Shown here: positions 1 to 9,106 of the stretch, piece by piece
Position numbering within the stretch: the first letter of the stretch is position 1
Layout: each line of letters begins with the position of its first letter
Assembly: GCF_000286315.1 (NCBI RefSeq)
Contig: NZ_ALJG01000347.1
Span: forward strand, 1-34,032
From: Paenisporosarcina sp. TG20
GTDB lineage: Bacteria; Bacillota; Bacilli; Bacillales_A; Planococcaceae
Length of the DNA stretch: 34,032 bases
Reading direction: 5' to 3'
The notes under the pieces: generated by a model
What the model saw: the letters and a program-made list of their open reading frames with translations, nothing else
Database searches by the model: none
What the model was told of the DNA's origin: nothing
Program-made: the position numbers and the translations under genes

Positions 1-31
1 ACATACTGTCAATTACCTATGTAGAAGATAA

Positions 32-154
32 AATGTTCTTCAAGTTAGGATTCACAGCATGGAAACTCTTCACATTATCGGTTTAGCGAGAGTATTACCA
101 AAGATAATACGTTTTTAGAATGTTAGTCTCCTTATACTAAAATACCATGAACAC
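32..154. repeat. Dispersed repeat family 2, copy A
   Basis: About 120 bases resemble 3722-3828 in the same orientation. Shared blocks include AATGTTCTTC, CATGGAAAC-CTTCACAT, ACCAAAGA, AATGTTAGTCTCC and TATACTAAAA. Copy A has about 14 extra bases near its left end. Both copies lie 3' of a minus-strand gene, with that gene's terminator hairpin between gene and repeat. No ORF explains the conservation. The remainder of 1-234 holds only the terminator. Confidence 0.75.
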
Positions 155-193
155 TTGGGTTGGACATCAATTTCAGATACTTTCTTTCCTTCT

Positions 194-225
194 AAAAAAC
201 TCACTCTCAATAAGATGATAGTGAG
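194..225 (-). terminator. Terminator of the ftsEX-M23 unit
   Basis: On the minus strand CTCACT pairs with AGTGAG, with extra pairs inside, and is followed by six T. It begins ten bases after the M23 gene stop. Confidence 0.8.
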
Positions 226-234
226 CTATGTTAT

Positions 235-1551
235 TCAGAATGATACATAACGGATTGGATTTACAGCATTCGAACGGGCTCCATTCCATGGTCCTTCGTG
301 GATTTCAAAGTGTAAATGTGATCCTGTTGAGCGACCGGTACTTCCCATTTTCCCAATTAATTGACCTTTTGCGACAGCTTGTCCAGAGCTAACATTAATC
401 GCACTTAAATGTGCATAGACTGTTGTGAAAATTTGACCATCAATCGAGTGGGTAACCATTATTACATTTCCGTAAGTTCCCATTCGAGCTGCATAAGAAA
501 CAATGCCATTCGCTGCAGAGACAATCGGTGTTCCAAGTATATTGGCAATGTCACTTCCGGAATGGAACTCATAGCCTGATCCAATGTTACGACCTCCATA
601 AGTAGATGAGAATCGGCCAGTTGTAGGACGTGTCCATGTTCCTGATGAAACAACTGGTGCAGGAACGGCTTGATCTTTATTCCTTTTTGCTATCGCTTCT
701 TGTCTGGCACGTTCTTCGGCTTGTTTTTTCATATTTGCTATTTCTGCTTGTCGAGCTACTTCTATTAATCGAGCTTGCTCTGTTACTATTTTATTTTCAA
801 TCTCTTTACTGACTTCGTCTAAGTGTTCATTTTCATGTTCTAGTGTATTTTTTTCTTCGACTAACTTCGCTGTCTCTTCTTCAAGTTGATCTACTAAACT
901 ATCTTTTGAACTTTTCTGAGAGTCAAGATTCGCCTTTAAAGAGATTAACTTATCTCTACTTTGTTCTTGTTGAGTAAGTTTATCTTCAATTAAAACCTTT
1001 TGTTTTTCGTGTAATTCTTTATCTTCCGCTTGTTCTACGATTATTTTTCGATCTGCATCCATTAGTGTATTAACTGCAGAGAATCTATCTATGAAATCAA
1101 CAAAACTATTTGCGCCAAGTAAAACATCTAAATAACTTACTGACCCACCGCTTTCTTGAACTGAACGTAAACGTTCTTTTATTAATTCATCACGTTCTGT
1201 TATTTTCTTTTCTAACACTAGAATAGAATTATGTAATTTTTCAATTTCAGAACTCGTAACATTAATCTTCTTTAATATATTGTCTACTTTACTTTTTGTT
1301 TCAATAATTTGATTGTCAATAATTTGAATTTGAGCTAATATATTATCTCGAAGTGTACGCTTTTCTGTAATATCGCTGCTCTTCTTGTTAATTGAAGAGT
1401 CTAATTGGTTTTTTTTCTGTTCTAATTCGCTTTGGTCTCTTTGTAAATCTTTTAATGTGCTTGCCAATGCATCAGGTTGTGATATGAAAATGGAACATCC
1501 TAACACTGATGCTATGGTAATCATAATCCATTTTGGTTGTTTATTTTTCAT
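235..1551 (-). CDS. Coiled-coil M23 peptidoglycan hydrolase (EnvC/PcsB/CwlO-like), FtsEX partner
   Basis: This is a secreted murein hydrolase or hydrolase activator of 438 residues. An N-terminal hydrophobic segment (about 8-30) with an A-rich end looks like a signal peptide. Residues about 31-295 are long heptad-rich coiled coil, and residues about 315-435 form an M23/LytM domain with the zinc motif HxxxD (H330, D334) and HLH (H412-H414). The start is supported by AAGGGAG upstream. It lies 24 bases after ftsX, and ftsE-ftsX-hydrolase is the arrangement expected of an FtsEX-gated wall hydrolase. M23 domains usually act as metallo-endopeptidases on stem peptides or cross-bridges. With all zinc ligands visible it is probably catalytic; the specific bond cut is unknown. 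Confidence 0.9.
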   Translation of the reverse strand: MKNKQPKWIMITIASVLGCSIFISQPDALASTLKDLQRDQSELEQKKNQLDSSINKKSSDITEKRTLRDNILAQIQIIDNQIIETKSKVDNILKKINVTSSEIEKLHNSILVLEKKITERDELIKERLRSVQESGGSVSYLDVLLGANSFVDFIDRFSAVNTLMDADRKIIVEQAEDKELHEKQKVLIEDKLTQQEQSRDKLISLKANLDSQKSSKDSLVDQLEEETAKLVEEKNTLEHENEHLDEVSKEIENKIVTEQARLIEVARQAEIANMKKQAEERARQEAIAKRNKDQAVPAPVVSSGTWTRPTTGRFSSTYGGRNIGSGYEFHSGSDIANILGTPIVSAANGIVSYAARMGTYGNVIMVTHSIDGQIFTTVYAHLSAINVSSGQAVAKGQLIGKMGSTGRSTGSHLHFEIHEGPWNGARSNAVNPIRYVSF

Positions 1552-1575
1552 ACTGGGCTCCCTTCAAACTCACGT

Positions 1576-2460
1576 TTATACGCGTAAAAACTTACGAACT
1601 GACATAAAGCTACCCCAAATACCAATAAATACTCCCATCAATAAAATTAGACCATTGATTTGGTATAGAAATGGAGTGAGTGGTAATAAATTAAAAAATT
1701 CACCTTCTAAATAGGGTTGTATAATTTTATATAAATTGTAATAAAGAAACGTTATAATTGTAATTGGTAAAATTGCACCAAGAATGCCTATCCACATTCC
1801 TTCTAAAACAAACGGAAAACGAATAAACCAATTAGTAGCACCAACTAACTTCATAATTTCAACTTCACGTTTACGAGCTAAAATTGTAATACGGATTGTG
1901 TTTGAAATTAAGAACATAGCAGTAAATAACAACGCTGCAATTAATACTATCCCAACATTTCGTGCACCATTTAAAAAGGAAAATAGTTTTTCAATTTTTC
2001 CTTCACCATACTCAACTGAATGCGTATTTTCAAGTCTGGAAATTTGGTCGGCTACTTTTTTTGTTTCTTGAGGAACTTGAGCCTTTACATAAAATGCTGC
2101 CCGAAGCGGATTATTTTGATCTGATAACCCCATATTTTCCCCGAAGTCCTTAATTAAGTTTTCAAGTTCTGCATCCTTTGTTGAATATACAATATTTGCT
2201 ACTCCATTTACACTTTTAATGTCTTGTTCTAATTGAGAAATTTCAGTTTTCTCAGCAGTAAGTTCGACTAAAACTTTAATTTCTACATCTTTCTCTAAAT
2301 CTTCTGCTACTTTATTTAAATTCATCATAATCATTACAAATACGCCAACTAAAAGTAAAGTTACTGTCACTGCGCTTGCTGATGCAAATGTCATCCAACC
2401 GTTTCGACTTAGACTCTTTAAACTTTCCCGAAAATGACGCCCTACAGTTCTAAGCTTCAT
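1576..2460 (-). CDS. ftsX: Cell-division ABC transporter permease FtsX
   Basis: This is the membrane subunit of FtsEX, a type VII-like ABC complex that passes ATP hydrolysis to an extracellular wall hydrolase instead of transporting a substrate. About 294 residues show one N-terminal membrane segment, an extracellular domain of roughly 115 residues and three C-terminal membrane segments. I chose the ATG at 2460 because GGAGGTGA lies eight bases upstream; an in-frame ATG at 2484 has no such site. The start lies inside the end of ftsE (11-base overlap), indicating translational coupling. The next gene is the M23 hydrolase, its probable partner. Confidence 0.93.
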   Translation of the reverse strand: MKLRTVGRHFRESLKSLSRNGWMTFASASAVTVTLLLVGVFVMIMMNLNKVAEDLEKDVEIKVLVELTAEKTEISQLEQDIKSVNGVANIVYSTKDAELENLIKDFGENMGLSDQNNPLRAAFYVKAQVPQETKKVADQISRLENTHSVEYGEGKIEKLFSFLNGARNVGIVLIAALLFTAMFLISNTIRITILARKREVEIMKLVGATNWFIRFPFVLEGMWIGILGAILPITIITFLYYNLYKIIQPYLEGEFFNLLPLTPFLYQINGLILLMGVFIGIWGSFMSVRKFLRV

Positions 2461-3136
2461 AACCGTAGTCACCTCCGAGTTCATCGCGCACTACTAGTCC
2501 ACCTTCAATTGCTATAACCCGATGTTTAATTGTATTTACTATTTCTTTATTATGAGTTGCCATGATAATGGTTGTTCCTCGACGATTAATTTTTTCAAAT
2601 AAATTCATAATGTCCCAAGCTGTTTCGGGATCCAAGTTACCGGTAGGCTCGTCCGCAATCATAACTTTTGGAGTACTTACAATAGAACGTGCAATTGAGA
2701 CACGTTGTTGTTCCCCTCCAGAAATTTCAGTTGGAAACATTCGAGCTTTATGTTTTAGGCCCACTAAGTCTAAAACTTCCATTACATGCTTGCGTATTAC
2801 TTTTGGTGACTGTTCGGTTACTTCTAGAGCAAAAGCTACATTTTCATAAACATTTAAAAGTGGTAATAATTTAAAGTCTTGAAAGACAACACCGATTTGT
2901 CTTCTTAAATAAGGTACTTGTTTTGACTTTAATTTAGCAAAATTTATTCCATTTACAAATATATCTCCACTCGTAGGAAACTCTTCTCTATATACCATTT
3001 TAATAAATGTCGATTTACCAGCCCCACTGGGACCCACAACATAAATAAATTCGCCCTGATTGATTTCTATGTTAATTCCATTTATGGCGACTATACCGTT
3101 CGGATATTTCTTGTAGACATTTTTCATAGAAATCAT
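2450..3136 (-). CDS. ftsE: Cell-division ATP-binding protein FtsE
   Basis: This is the ATPase subunit of FtsEX, bound to the inner face of the membrane. It shows Walker A (GPSGAGKS), the ABC signature (SGGEQQR), Walker B (VMIADEP) and the H-loop (ATHNKE). I chose the ATG at 3136, giving 228 residues as in B. subtilis FtsE, because AGGTGG lies eight bases upstream; a longer version from a GTG at 3148 would start inside that ribosome-binding site. It heads the ftsE-ftsX-M23 operon, and a WalR-type box with a -10 element lies about 60-100 bases upstream. Confidence 0.95.
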   Translation of the reverse strand: MISMKNVYKKYPNGIVAINGINIEINQGEFIYVVGPSGAGKSTFIKMVYREEFPTSGDIFVNGINFAKLKSKQVPYLRRQIGVVFQDFKLLPLLNVYENVAFALEVTEQSPKVIRKHVMEVLDLVGLKHKARMFPTEISGGEQQRVSIARSIVSTPKVMIADEPTGNLDPETAWDIMNLFEKINRRGTTIIMATHNKEIVNTIKHRVIAIEGGLVVRDELGGDYGYEA

Positions 3137-3190
3137 ATATTTACCCACCTAAATTTGTTCTTAATTATCTTACTTCTATAAGACAAACCT

Positions 3191-3235
3191 AGTATAACAA
3201 GAAAATCGACAAAAATTCATTACAATAATGTTACA
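3191..3235 (-). promoter_or_regulatory. WalR-type box and -10 element of ftsEX
   Basis: Minus-strand TGTAAC-ATTAT-TGTAAT (3235-3219) fits the published WalR consensus TGTWAH-N5-TGTWAH at every defined position. A -10 element TATACT is at 3196-3191, 22 bases beyond the box. No good -35 is present where the box ends, as expected of an activator-dependent promoter. The same geometry occurs at 28013-28057. Confidence 0.75.
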
Positions 3236-3353
3236 AACCCCCCAAAGGTACAAAATACCCAAAAATATTAAACATTATTAGACCTTCTGATAGTAGAATT
3301 CGTTATTGTAAGCTATAAATCCTTTTTATAATTGAAAATGTGTATATACTAGG

Positions 3354-3415
3354 AAAAACCGGGAAAAATTCTCCCGGTCCTTTTAAGCAATTATTAATGA
3401 TTTCAGTTAGTGTTA
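3354..3415. repeat. Hairpin-plus-CTTTTAAG element A
   Basis: ACCGGGA (3358-3364) pairs with TCCCGGT (3372-3378). T runs follow on both strands, so it can terminate in both directions and would insulate the ftsE promoter from the cccB side. It is followed by CCTTTTAAGCAATTATTAAT, nearly the same trailing sequence as element D at 18962-19015. Confidence 0.75.
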
Positions 3416-3503
3416 GCAAAAATGATTTTCCATTTTGTATTTACTTCGGTTTTTGGGTTGCTTAGGACGGCAAACCTACTGCATCATAACCTGAAAGAAT
3501 GAA

Positions 3504-3542
3504 GGACCCTATTGCAGTGACGTTGTCACTGCAATAGGGTCC
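3504..3542. repeat. Perfect 18-bp inverted repeat
   Basis: GGACCCTATTGCAGTGAC (3504-3521) is exactly repeated in inverse at 3525-3542, with a three-base centre. There is no T run on either side, so it is not a standard terminator. Outside it, GGACGGCAAACC (3468-3479) can pair with GGGTTTGCGTCC (3563-3574). Confidence 0.85.
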
Positions 3543-3658
3543 CCATACAGGAAATCTTGCGGCGGGTTTGCGTCCGACGCGACCCTTCAACCAATGGGCA
3601 TATCGTATTTTTGATTTGGGTTGACGTACGAATAGACACTAATTTTATAAAGAGTGAC

Positions 3659-3685
3659 GGCCGAAGATACTATTTCGGCCTTTTT
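3659..3685 (+). terminator. Plus-strand terminator without an assigned gene
   Basis: GGCCGAA (3659-3665) pairs with TTCGGCC (3674-3680), followed by five T on the plus strand. No plus-strand gene lies upstream, so it may end a small RNA or an antisense transcript. Confidence 0.6.
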
Positions 3686-3721
3686 CTTCATTTTTCAAGG
3701 CTGGGTAGTTTCTTTACGTAA

Positions 3722-3828
3722 CAATGTTCTTCATGGAAACCCTTCACATGAATCGAATTAGCTAGAGTGTCACCAAAGAATATATGTTTATAATGTTAGT
3801 CTCCATATACTAAAAACACCATAAACAC
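3722..3828. repeat. Dispersed repeat family 2, copy B
   Basis: This is the second copy of the element at 32-154, same orientation, about 80 percent alike by eye. Likeness weakly continues (ATACTTTCT) up to the neighbouring terminator in both places, although the terminator stems differ completely. Confidence 0.75.
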
Positions 3829-3867
3829 CACGTTCATGGCACCCTACATTTATATACTTTCTAATCT

Positions 3868-3903
3868 TTTTAAAAGACCCATGACGATATCGTCATGGGT
3901 CTT
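3868..3903 (-). terminator. Terminator of cccB
   Basis: AAGACCCATGACGAT (3874-3888) and its exact inverse (3889-3903) form a 15-bp palindrome. The minus strand then runs CTTTTAAAAAG. It lies 11 bases after the cccB stop. Confidence 0.75.
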
Positions 3904-3914
3904 CACTTTATTAT

Positions 3915-4244
3915 TTATCTTTTATTTGACAACCATTCTGCAACTACTTCTGCCTCTGCACCTTCAATAATGTTTTTGGGCATTACTCCCTGTCCATTTT
4001 GAATTACATATAATATTTCTTCCTCTGTAAGACGTGAACCAATGTCATCTAAAGCAGGGTAAGTTCCTCGCCCTTCTAAATTTCCACCGTGACAACTGAT
4101 ACAATTACCTTGCACAATTTCTTCTGCGTCTTTACTTTCTACAACTTCTACATCTTCACCTAATGGAGCTGCTTCTTCGTTACCACCACAAGCCGCTAGT
4201 AATATTGCTGATGCTAAAAAGGCTGCTAACAATTTCGTGTTCAT
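3915..4244 (-). CDS. cccB: Cytochrome c-551, lipid-anchored
   Basis: This is a small membrane-anchored c-type cytochrome that carries electrons in the respiratory chain on the outer face of the membrane. About 109 residues show a lipoprotein signal (LLAAC-G near residue 20), an acidic linker, the heme-binding CxxCH motif as CISCH, and a likely axial methionine in GVMPKN. I chose the ATG at 4244 because GGAGGG lies a few bases upstream; the frame stays open far upstream, but that part runs into the preceding gene. Position beside ftsE and near prfB matches B. subtilis cccB. Confidence 0.93.
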   Translation of the reverse strand: MNTKLLAAFLASAILLAACGGNEEAAPLGEDVEVVESKDAEEIVQGNCISCHGGNLEGRGTYPALDDIGSRLTEEEILYVIQNGQGVMPKNIIEGAEAEVVAEWLSNKR

Positions 4245-4293
4245 TCTAATCCCTCCAAGGAACAATATTTTAATTCTCATAAGTATACCAAGA

Positions 4294-5157
4294 TTAGGCC
4301 CTCTTAAAACCTTCTCCGAATACTTCATAAGCATCTGAGACAATGACAAAAGCACTTGGATCAACTTGTTTTACAACTTGTTTTAATTTCGAAAATTCTG
4401 TTTGATAAACAACTACTAGTAAGATAGGACGTTCTTGTTCTGTATAACCACCAACTGCTGAAAATTTTGTTACACCGCGATTTACTTTTTCATAAATAGC
4501 ATCCCTAATTTCTTCTTGTTTATTCGTAATAATATAAACCATTTTTGACTGGCTAAAGCCAAGCTGAATGATATCAATTGTTTTAGTTGTTACAAATAAA
4601 CCAATTAATGCATATAACCCTTTTTCAATATCAAAAACAAGTGCTGCAGAAAGTACTATAAGTCCATCTATTATCATTACACTTTTACCAAGAGTAAAAC
4701 CTGTATATTTCGTAATAATTTGCGCAGCTAAATCGGTACCTCCTGTTGATGCACGACCTCTGAAAACAATACCTAAACCAATACCAACTGAAATACCTCC
4801 AAATAATGCTCCCAGTAATGGGTCTAATGTTGCTGGCTCCCAGTTTGCTGTTAACAAAACAAATAACGGTAATGTGAGTGTGCCAACCAAAGAACGTGCA
4901 CCAAAATGTTTGCCTAAAATAATTACACCGGAAATAAACAAAGGAATATTAAAGGCATATTGTACTAATCCGGGATTCCAATTAAATAACCCATATAAAA
5001 TCGTACTAATTCCACTTACTCCACCAGATGCTACTTCATTAGGTAGTAGAAAAATATTAAAACCAATCGCTATGGTAGCTGCACCAATAATTATATATGT
5101 ATATTCTAAAACTGAACTCAAAAATGGATGCGTCTCTTTTTGTCTTTTTCGGGTCAT
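4294..5157 (-). CDS. YitT-family membrane protein (DUF161/DUF2179)
   Basis: This is an integral membrane protein of about 287 residues whose family function is unknown. Five or six hydrophobic segments fill residues about 20-200, with glycine-rich motifs (ASGGVSG, STGGTDL) typical of the family. A soluble C-terminal domain of about 80 residues corresponds to DUF2179. The ATG at 5157 is preferred: GGAGG lies seven bases upstream, while an ATG two codons earlier touches the ribosome-binding site. Position between cccB and prfB matches a YitT-family gene in B. subtilis (yvjA, from memory). It may share transcripts with cccB, 49 bases downstream. Confidence 0.88.
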   Translation of the reverse strand: MTRKRQKETHPFLSSVLEYTYIIIGAATIAIGFNIFLLPNEVASGGVSGISTILYGLFNWNPGLVQYAFNIPLFISGVIILGKHFGARSLVGTLTLPLFVLLTANWEPATLDPLLGALFGGISVGIGLGIVFRGRASTGGTDLAAQIITKYTGFTLGKSVMIIDGLIVLSAALVFDIEKGLYALIGLFVTTKTIDIIQLGFSQSKMVYIITNKQEEIRDAIYEKVNRGVTKFSAVGGYTEQERPILLVVVYQTEFSKLKQVVKQVDPSAFVIVSDAYEVFGEGFKRA

Positions 5158-5271
5158 ATTCATTCCTCCTTTCTAAATATATTGAAGTTCTTTATGTAAA
5201 GCTTACCCAAGCAACTCATTATAACAACATATAAATTTAAAGCGAGTGGTTATATAAATGGATTTATATTC

Positions 5272-5302
5272 CCAAAAAAAAAGTGCACCAATGTAGGGCA
5301 CT
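5272..5302 (-). terminator. Terminator of secA-prfB
   Basis: AGTGC with following bases (from 5282) pairs with GCACT (to 5302), and nine T follow on the minus strand. It lies 13 bases after the prfB stop. Confidence 0.85.
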
Positions 5303-5315
5303 CTCTTTAGAAAAA

Positions 5316-6420
5316 TTAATTCATTTTTGATCGTAAAAAAGAATTAATAAACAAATCAATATCACCGTCCATAACACCTTGTACATTACCGCTTTCAGCA
5401 TTTGTACGATGATCTTTTACCATTGAATATGGGTGGAAAACATATGATCGAATTTGGCTTCCCCATCCAATTTCTTTTTGATCTCCACGAATCTCTAGCA
5501 TTTGTGCTTCTTTTTCTTCAATTTTTAATTGATACAATTTCGCTTTCAACAACTTCATGGCTTTTTCACGGTTTTTAATTTGTGAACGTTCTTGTTGACA
5601 AGTAACGATTGCATTAGTTGGAATATGCGTAATACGTACTGCAGAGTCAGTTGTATTGATATGCTGACCTCCTGCACCACTTGCACGATAAGTATCAATT
5701 CGTAAATCTTCAGTTCTAATTTCTATTTCAATTTCATCGTTGAATTCAGGCATAACTTCACAAGATACGAAAGATGTATGTCGACGGCCAGAAGAATCAA
5801 AAGGGGATATTCTTACTAATCGGTGAACACCTTTTTCAGCTTTTAAATATCCATAAGCATTGTGACCTTTAAAACCTAGCGTAACAGATTTAATTCCCGC
5901 TTCGTCTCCTGGCAAATAATCTAACGTTTCAACTTTAAAGCCACGTTTTTCTCCCCAGCGTGTGTACATACGTAACAACATAGAGCCCCAGTCTTGGGAC
6001 TCTGTACCACCAGCGCCAGGATGCAATTCTAAAATCGCGTTGTTCTTATCGTATGGTTCACTCAATAACATTTGAAGTTCATAATCACTCAGTTGAGATG
6101 AAAATTCTTTCATCTCAAGACTGAGCTCTTCCTGTAATTCTTCATCTGGTTCTTCACGCAATAACTCTAAAGTCATTTCTAAATTTTCCTGTATATCGAC
6201 TAACTCTTTAAATTCATTCACAATTTCTTTTAAAGTATTAGCTTCACTTATAACTACTTGAGCAGCTTGTTGATCATTCCAAAAGTTTGGCATGGACATA
6301 TTTTCATCTAACTCAGCGATACGCCTCTCTTTGTTTTCTAAGTCAAAGAGACCCCCTAAAGTCAACTAATTTTGAAGCCGTTCTGTCTAACTCGTTACGT
6401 ACATCTGATAATTCCATCAT
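5316..6420 (-). CDS. prfB: Peptide chain release factor 2, made by +1 programmed frameshift
   Basis: RF2 releases the finished peptide at UGA and UAA codons. The full protein is about 367 residues: 25 codons from the ATG at 6420, then an in-frame TGA at codon 26 (6345-6343), then the main frame resuming at GAC (6344-6342). The tripeptide SPF falls at residues 205-207 and the catalytic GGQ at 250-252, the numbering known for E. coli RF2, which confirms the start and the shift. GGAGG lies upstream of the start. It follows secA by 24 bases, the usual secA-prfB operon. Gene callers starting at the TTG at 6365 lose the N-terminus. Confidence 0.96.
6342..6357 (-). promoter_or_regulatory. RF2 +1 frameshift site
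   Basis: The minus strand reads AGGGGG-TCT-CTT-TGA-C. The AGGGGG is the internal Shine-Dalgarno-like stimulator, CTT the slippery codon and TGA-C the poor stop context, all as in known prfB sites. Low RF2 favours the shift, giving autoregulation. Confidence 0.96.
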
Positions 6421-6444
6421 ATATCTATATTCCTCCACAACCTA

Positions 6445-8952
6445 TTAAACAGCACCATGACAATGTTTATATTTCTTTCCACTACCACATGGACATATTT
6501 CATTACGACCAACTGAAGCTTCTACTCGGACTGGTTTTTTCTTAATAGAGTCACCTTGTTCTTTCGGGTTCACTGCTTGTGCTTTTGCTACTTCTTCACG
6601 CTGTAAGTTATTACGAATTTCTGCCTTCATGGCATATTTCGCTACATCTTCTTGAATCGACTCTACCATTGCATCAAACATTGTAAATCCTTCGTTTTGA
6701 TATTCACGAAGTGGATCAATTTGTCCATATGCACGTAAGTGAATCCCTTGTCGAAGTTGATCCATCGCATCTATATGATCAATCCATTTAGAGTCAATGG
6801 AGCGTAGTAATACTACTTTTTCAAATTCACGCATACGTTCTGGTGTCATTTCTATTTCTTTCTCATCATAGCGTTTGTAAACTTTTTCTTGAATGAAGTC
6901 AATAATTTCCTCAGCGGATTTACCCTCTAATTGTGTGCGTTTAATTGCACCTTCAGATAATAAATTCGCTTGAATATAATCTTCTAGACCTTTGTAATTC
7001 CACTCATCCTGCTTTTCGCTAGCAGCATGGACACTAACTGCACGTTCAATCACATCATTAATCATTGTTTCTACTAAACCACGCATATTATCAGTGTCTA
7101 ATACTTCCAAACGTTCTTTATAAATTATTTCACGTTGTTGACGTAATACATCATCATATTGAAGCAAACGTTTACGTGCATCAAAGTTATTACCTTCTAC
7201 ACGTTTTTGCGCTGATTCAACTGCACGTGTAACCATTTTTGATTGAATAGGTTGATTATCGTCCATACCTAATCGGGCCATCATAGCACGCATATTATCT
7301 GAACCAAAACGACGCATTAGTTCGTCTTCCATAGATAAATAAAATTGTGTTATACCTGGATCACCTTGACGACCTGAACGACCACGAAGTTGATTATCAA
7401 TACGACGAGATTCGTGACGTTCAGTACCGATAACAGCTAAACCACCGACCTCAATAACTCCATCACCAAGTTTAATATCGGTTCCACGTCCTGCCATGTT
7501 TGTTGCAATCGTGACTGAACCTTTATGACCTGCTGTCAAAATAATTTCGGCTTCATGCTCGTGATTTTTCGCATTTAAGACATTATGTCGAATACCATGT
7601 TTTGTTAGCAACTTCGAAATAATTTCAGATGTTTCAATTGCAACAGTACCAACAAGTACTGGTTGACCCTTTTTATTTCGCTCTGCAATATCATCGGCTA
7701 CAGCTTTATATTTACCTTGCATTGAAGAAAAAATTAAGTCTGCACGATCATCTCGTACGATTAGTTGATTCGTTGGAATAACGATAACACTCATATTGTA
7801 AATATTGTGGAACTCTTCTTCTTCCGTTTTAGCAGTCCCAGTCATACCAGAAAGCTTTTCGTACATACGGAAAAAGTTTTGGAATGTAATTGTTGCCATT
7901 GTCATTGATTCGCTTTGAATCTCTAATCCTTCTTTTGCTTCAATCCCTTGATGAAGTCCATCTGAATAGCGACGGCCCTTCATTAAGCGGCCAGTAAACG
8001 AGTCGACGATTACAACGTTACCATCCTGTACAACATAATCCACATCATTATGCATACTGGTATGTGCTTTTAATGACTGATTAATAGCATGATTTAATTT
8101 TACATGCGTCAAATCAAACAAATTATCAATACCAAATGCTTTTTCTATCTTTTCAATACCTGCTTCAGTTAAAACTACACCTTTCGTAGACTCATCATAC
8201 GAATAGTCATCTTCATTCCTAAGTGCACGTACTAGAGCATTTGATTGTTTATATAGTTGAGCAGTTTTAGCAGCTTCACCCGAAATAATTAATGGCGTTC
8301 GAGCTTCATCAATTAATATGGAGTCAACTTCATCAATTACAGCAAAGTATAGTGGACGTTGCACATGTTCTTCTTTGTACAACACCATATTATCGCGCAA
8401 ATAATCGAACCCTAGCTCGTTGTTTGTCGAATAAGTAATATCAGCTGCATATGCTTCCCGTTTCTCTTCCTTACTTAAACTGTTTAAATTTAAACCGACA
8501 GTTAAGCCCAAGAAATTATACAATTTCCCCATTTCAATGGCATCACGACTTGCTAAGTATTCATTAACTGTAACAACATGTACACCTTTTCCAGTAAGGG
8601 CATTCAAATAAACCGGCAATGTAGACGTTAATGTCTTCCCTTCACCTGTTTTCATTTCTGAAATATTTCCTTCGTGAAGTGCAGCAGCGCCCATTATTTG
8701 AACGTAGAAAGGATATAAACCAAGTACTCGTTTCGCTGCTTCTCGAACAACAGCATACGCTTCAACTTGAATATCCGATAAATCTTCACCACTTGCTAAA
8801 CGACCTTTAAACTCATCAGTTTTTTCTCGTAACTGTACGTCAGTTAATGCCTTTGTTGCATCTGACAGTGCTTCAACTTGATTAGCTATTTTTTCTAGTC
8901 TTTTTAAATCGCGTTTATTAAAATCGAAAACTTTATTTAATACTCCAAGCAT
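6445..8952 (-). CDS. secA: Preprotein translocase ATPase SecA
   Basis: SecA is the ATPase that drives unfolded preproteins through SecYEG. The 835-residue protein has Walker A (KTGEGKT, about 101-107), a DEVD Walker B, the conserved [10 protein letters not shown] helicase segment, [11 protein letters not shown], and a C-terminal zinc-binding tail [14 protein letters not shown] chose the ATG at 8952 (protein begins [10 protein letters not shown]) because GGAAGTGA lies just upstream; a start at 9018 would include promoter DNA. Length and motif order are normal for the family. It is cotranscribed with prfB and has its own sigma-A-type promoter. Confidence 0.97.
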   Translation of the reverse strand: MLGVLNKVFDFNKRDLKRLEKIANQVEALSDATKALTDVQLREKTDEFKGRLASGEDLSDIQVEAYAVVREAAKRVLGLYPFYVQIMGAAALHEGNISEMKTGEGKTLTSTLPVYLNALTGKGVHVVTVNEYLASRDAIEMGKLYNFLGLTVGLNLNSLSKEEKREAYAADITYSTNNELGFDYLRDNMVLYKEEHVQRPLYFAVIDEVDSILIDEARTPLIISGEAAKTAQLYKQSNALVRALRNEDDYSYDESTKGVVLTEAGIEKIEKAFGIDNLFDLTHVKLNHAINQSLKAHTSMHNDVDYVVQDGNVVIVDSFTGRLMKGRRYSDGLHQGIEAKEGLEIQSESMTMATITFQNFFRMYEKLSGMTGTAKTEEEEFHNIYNMSVIVIPTNQLIVRDDRADLIFSSMQGKYKAVADDIAERNKKGQPVLVGTVAIETSEIISKLLTKHGIRHNVLNAKNHEHEAEIILTAGHKGSVTIATNMAGRGTDIKLGDGVIEVGGLAVIGTERHESRRIDNQLRGRSGRQGDPGITQFYLSMEDELMRRFGSDNMRAMMARLGMDDNQPIQSKMVTRAVESAQKRVEGNNFDARKRLLQYDDVLRQQREIIYKERLEVLDTDNMRGLVETMINDVIERAVSVHAASEKQDEWNYKGLEDYIQANLLSEGAIKRTQLEGKSAEEIIDFIQEKVYKRYDEKEIEMTPERMREFEKVVLLRSIDSKWIDHIDAMDQLRQGIHLRAYGQIDPLREYQNEGFTMFDAMVESIQEDVAKYAMKAEIRNNLQREEVAKAQAVNPKEQGDSIKKKPVRVEASVGRNEICPCGSGKKYKHCHGAV

Positions 8953-8983
8953 TAGATTCACTTCCCATATAGTCTCAAATTTT

Positions 8984-9012
8984 ATTTTACCACTGCTACT
9001 ATTGGGGTGCAA
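8984..9012 (-). promoter_or_regulatory. Sigma-A-type promoter of secA-prfB
   Basis: On the minus strand TTGCAC (9012-9007) and TAAAAT (8989-8984) are 17 bases apart, about 35 bases before the secA start. Confidence 0.65.
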
Positions 9013-9058
9013 ATGCAATTGTCCCTTTAGCTGTTTGTTGTAATTATTTAATCATTAA

Positions 9059-9095
9059 AACAAAAGAAAGCCCAAGTAATGAGCTTTCTTTTGTT
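9059..9095 (-). terminator. Terminator of hpf
   Basis: A perfect 13-bp stem of AACAAAAGAAAGC and its inverse encloses 11 bases; T-rich sequence follows on the minus strand. It lies between the hpf stop and the secA promoter. Confidence 0.85.
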
Positions 9096-9106
9096 AGTTG
9101 TAAAAT

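Larger units (their letters stand above)
3237..3914. other. Gene-free interval of about 0.7 kb between ftsE and cccB
   Basis: No credible ORF is present. In order it holds a bidirectional hairpin (3358-3378), a nested stem structure (3468-3574) around a perfect 18-bp inverted repeat, a plus-strand terminator without a recognised plus-strand gene (3659-3685), dispersed repeat 2 copy B (3722-3828) and the cccB terminator (3874-3903). Confidence 0.7.

Noticed and set aside
2460-2484. Longer FtsX from the ATG at 2484
   Set aside because: The GGAGGTGA ribosome-binding site lies between the two starts and serves the ATG at 2460.
3460-3580. Possible cyclic-di-GMP-I riboswitch (GGCAAACC then GAAAG)
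   Set aside because: The second core motif GGGACGCAAAGCC and the receptor parts are absent, and the bases instead pair across a long stem.
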